Shown here piece after piece: positions 61,919 to 64,000 of a stretch of DNA of 64,000 nucleotides. The position numbers and the translations under genes were made by a program. Each line of letters begins with the position of its first letter. Positions within the stretch are counted from its first letter, which is position 1. Source of the stretch: Mucilaginibacter sp. 44-25 (GTDB taxonomy: Bacteria; Bacteroidota; Bacteroidia; Sphingobacteriales; Sphingobacteriaceae); contig MKTS01000012.1 of NCBI GenBank assembly GCA_001898335.1, forward strand, positions 1 to 64,000, read 5' to 3'. The notes beneath the pieces are model-generated. The model saw nothing but the letters and a program-made list of their open reading frames with translations. It was not told the origin of the DNA and did not search any database.

Positions 61919-62575
61919 TCATCGCCTCAACAGCCCCCGGCTCCAACGGGGGCTGTTGATAAATTTAAGGCTATCCAGGTAAGTAAGCCATGCAACTGTT
62001 ACAAACACACCTATAGCCGAGCCACCCAATACATCTTCAAAAAAATGCTGGCTCAGGTACATGCGCGAATAACCTACTATAAGCGCGTAAAAAAGGAACA
62101 ACCAGCCCCAATTCTTATTTTTCAGCAAATACGTAACCACTATACCCAAACTGAAAGCGGTGACCGTATGACCTGACGGGAAACTATGTGTTGCCAGTAT
62201 GTACAAGCCCTTTACAAAGTGTATGCGGCTCAATTCGGCCTCAAAGTAGATGCGTGGCCGCGGCATATCAAAACTATACTTGAGCACCTGCGCGGTAAGT
62301 GCCGTTACCGCGTAACTGGTAATGGTTAAAAATGCCGCGCGATAACTAAAGAAAACCAGCACTGCCGCGAGGGCGATCATGGTCCACCCATCGCCAAGGT
62401 GGGTAATGTATGGTTCTACAGCATCCAAAAAAGGTGTGTAATAACTGTTAACGGCGAAATATATTTCTGCCCGGGTAAACAGCAGCTTAATGATGAGGCA
62501 GGCGCTCAGGATAAACAGGTAAGGGACAAATAAGGTACGTACCCGGTATAAAACATCTTTTGCGCCATTGTTCAT
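61919..62575 (-). CDS. PAP2-family lipid phosphatase
   Basis: A 218-residue membrane phosphatase with about six helices and the three PAP2 motifs: KYSFDMPRPR (motif 1), HSFPSGHT (motif 2, near residue 125) and SRMYLSQHFFEDVLGG (motif 3, near 165). Likely removes phosphate from lipid pyrophosphates such as undecaprenyl-PP or from a lipid A-type substrate. Start at ATG 62575 (MNNGAKD); an in-frame ATG at 62677 would add 34 residues and reach the divergent permease gene. The final codons contain a strong hairpin. Confidence 0.9.
   Translation of the reverse strand: MNNGAKDVLYRVRTLFVPYLFILSACLIIKLLFTRAEIYFAVNSYYTPFLDAVEPYITHLGDGWTMIALAAVLVFFSYRAAFLTITSYAVTALTAQVLKYSFDMPRPRIYFEAELSRIHFVKGLYILATHSFPSGHTVTAFSLGIVVTYLLKNKNWGWLFLFYALIVGYSRMYLSQHFFEDVLGGSAIGVFVTVAWLTYLDSLKFINSPRWSRGLLRR
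61928..61958. promoter_or_regulatory. 12-bp hairpin inside the last codons of the PAP2 gene
   Basis: CAACAGCCCCCG and CGGGGGCTGTTG form a perfect 12-bp stem with a 7-base loop. It lies across the last dozen codons of PAP2 (NSPRWSRGLLRR) and 13 bases after the stop of the convergent gene. No T-run on either side, so it could be a transcript-end stabiliser or a Rho-type pause site rather than a simple terminator. Confidence 0.6.
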
Positions 62576-62654
62576 CGGCACAAAGTAAGGCATATACTTT
62601 TTCAATGCAAAAAAATGGTTATGTTTGATGTTGTAATAAAACTGACCTACGTAC

Positions 62655-64000
62655 ATGTCGAAAAGCATATTTCGCAAAAAGTCTGTATCAAAAATTCTGG
62701 CAGATGTTGCCAGCGGATTCAGCGACGGCGAACACTCGGGGGGCTCATCACACCTTCAAAAAGCCCTCAATACCCGCGATCTTACTTTAATGGGAATTGC
62801 CGCCGTAGTTGGCGCAGGCATTTTTTCTACCATTGGCGAGGCCTCATTTAATGGCGGCCCCGGTGTAACCCTCTTATTTGTTCTTACGGCTATCACCTGT
62901 GGTTTTTCGGCCATGTGTTATGCCGAATTCGCTTCACGCATACCGGTAGCCGGCAGCGCGTATACTTATGCCTACGCTTCCTTTGGCGAACTTATTGCCT
63001 GGATCATAGGCTGGGACCTGCTGATGGAGTACGCCATAGGCAACATAGCCGTAGCCATATCGTGGAGCGAATACTTCGTGAACCTTTTAGATGGTTTCCA
63101 TATACACCTGCCTACTTGGGTTACGCTCGATTATTTTTCGGCCTTTAAGGCGCACGAGCAGGTACAGGAACTTACCAAAAGCGGCCACACCGCCGATATT
63201 ACCGAACATATACGCAATGCCGCCAATGCATGGGCCACGGCCCCCGGCATAGGTAACTTAAAGTTTATTGCCAACATACCGGCACTGCTTATTGTAATTG
63301 CTATTACCTACCTGGTTTATATTGGCATACGCGAAACCAAAAAAGCTACTAACGCCATGGTGTACCTTAAAATAGGTGTGGTACTGGCAGTTATCGTCAT
63401 TGGCTTTTTTTATGTAACCCCGGCCAACTGGCACCCATTTTTACCTAATGGCTTTGGCGGCGTTATGAAAGGGGTTTCAGGCGTATTCTTTGCCTACATT
63501 GGTTTCGATGCTATATCAACCACTGCCGAAGAATGTGAGAACCCTCAGCGCGACCTGCCCAAAGGCATGATCTACTCGCTTATTATCTGCACAGTGCTGT
63601 ATATACTTATCGCTTTGGTACTTACCGGTATGGTGAACTATAAGGACCTGCAGGTAGGTGATCCGCTGGCTTTTGTGTTCTCAAAGGTTGGGCTTAAAAA
63701 TATCAGCTACGTTATATCGGTAAGCGCGGTTATCGCTACCGCCAGCGTATTGCTCATTTTCCAGCTGGGGCAGCCACGTATATGGATGAGCATGAGCCGC
63801 GATGGACTGTTGCCAAAGGCGTTCTCGCGCATCCACCCTAAATATCATACGCCATCGTTCGCTACCATCATTACCGGCATTGTGGTGGCGGTACCGGCAT
63901 TGTTTTTAAACCTTACAGAGGTAACCAACCTTACCAGCATAGGTACGCTGTTCGCGTTTGTGCTGGTTTGCGGCGGCGTATTGCTGTTACCTCGTGAGGC
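62655..64000 (+). CDS. APC-family amino-acid permease (3' end cut by the window)
   Basis: An open frame of 448 codons running off the window end without a stop. The product has at least ten hydrophobic helices and amino-acid-polyamine-organocation signatures: NTRDLTLMGIAAVVGAGIFSTIGEA (first helix with the GxGIF), PVAGSAYTYAYASFGELIAW, KGVSGVFFAYIGFDAISTTAEECENPQRDLPKGMIYS and FQLGQPRIWMSMSRDGLLPK. The CAT-like subgroup is the best fit; substrate probably a cationic or neutral amino acid. Start at ATG 62655 is taken from the clean N-terminus (MSKSIFRKKSVSKILADVASG). Confidence 0.92.
   Translation, partial: MSKSIFRKKSVSKILADVASGFSDGEHSGGSSHLQKALNTRDLTLMGIAAVVGAGIFSTIGEASFNGGPGVTLLFVLTAITCGFSAMCYAEFASRIPVAGSAYTYAYASFGELIAWIIGWDLLMEYAIGNIAVAISWSEYFVNLLDGFHIHLPTWVTLDYFSAFKAHEQVQELTKSGHTADITEHIRNAANAWATAPGIGNLKFIANIPALLIVIAITYLVYIGIRETKKATNAMVYLKIGVVLAVIVIGFFYVTPANWHPFLPNGFGGVMKGVSGVFFAYIGFDAISTTAEECENPQRDLPKGMIYSLIICTVLYILIALVLTGMVNYKDLQVGDPLAFVFSKVGLKNISYVISVSAVIATASVLLIFQLGQPRIWMSMSRDGLLPKAFSRIHPKYHTPSFATIITGIVVAVPALFLNLTEVTNLTSIGTLFAFVLVCGGVLLLPRE

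Noticed and set aside
62615..62851. Short plus-strand frame across the permease start
   Set aside because: It overlaps the N-terminus of the permease in another frame and has no features of its own.

Overview
The window looks like a chromosomal segment of a Bacteroidota bacterium, most likely family Sphingobacteriaceae (Mucilaginibacter/Pedobacter-like). The basis is the gene content (mreBCD-mrdA-rodA behind purH, DUF5606, DUF2490, a putative porin, carboxypeptidase-regulatory-domain outer-membrane barrels, short Cys lipoproteins), the near absence of Shine-Dalgarno sequences, and many TAnnTTTG -7 boxes, the Bacteroidota housekeeping promoter element. Genus is inference; no rRNA or tRNA gene was seen.

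Layout. 1-9.6 kb: thymidine kinase, a proline-rich protein, then on the minus strand the cell-elongation cluster purH-mreB-mreC-mreD-mrdA-rodA. 9.7-13.4 kb: a ParE-type toxin-antitoxin pair, an STM3941-like membrane protein, purN, a lipoprotein, a 2,3-diketo-L-gulonate reductase-type enzyme and an FtsB/DivIC protein. 13.5-18.6 kb: RNA helicase, lspA, carA, panB and an RluA-family pseudouridine synthase. 18.6-20.3 kb: a lipoprotein hydrolase, a broken DUF885 remnant and a 188-bp inverted-repeat element. 20.3-31 kb: cyclophilin, DUF5606, Dabb protein, CDF exporter, rlmH, a membrane MutS-like ATPase, an ABC exporter pair, a TonB-C-terminal-domain protein, DUF2490 and enolase. 31.2-42.3 kb: two outer-membrane barrels, leuS, DUF1634, KTSC, a second hydrolase and a DinB protein. 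42.4-46 kb: the intact DUF885 lipoprotein, the second 188-bp element and a conserved secreted protein. 46-55 kb: two small membrane proteins, an S9 peptidase, the lpxK-pnp-porin operon, a beta-lactamase-like hydrolase and a VOC protein. 55.3-64 kb: engB, a UbiA-type prenyltransferase, a Crp/Fnr regulator, an NAD-dependent epimerase-like protein, an M3 oligopeptidase, two small membrane/secreted proteins, a PAP2 phosphatase and an amino-acid permease cut by the window end.

The genes are mostly housekeeping: envelope growth (mre/mrd/rod, lspA, lpxK, PAP2), nucleotide supply (tdk, purH, purN, carA, pnp), translation (leuS, engB, rlmH) and central metabolism (eno, panB). No prophage, complete insertion sequence, CRISPR array or recognised defence operon was seen.

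The unusual part lies between the genes. Many junctions carry degenerate tandem arrays with a 7-base (less often 8-base) period, often followed by the inverted complement so that the junction could fold as a long hairpin. At least eight word families occur. One array sits inside the start of a coding region and encodes much of its signal peptide, and a different palindromic repeat sits in frame in leuS. Two 188-bp elements share matching ends and two conserved internal palindromes; one is fused to a truncated paralogue of the gene that lies beside the other. These are the best candidates for something not well described.
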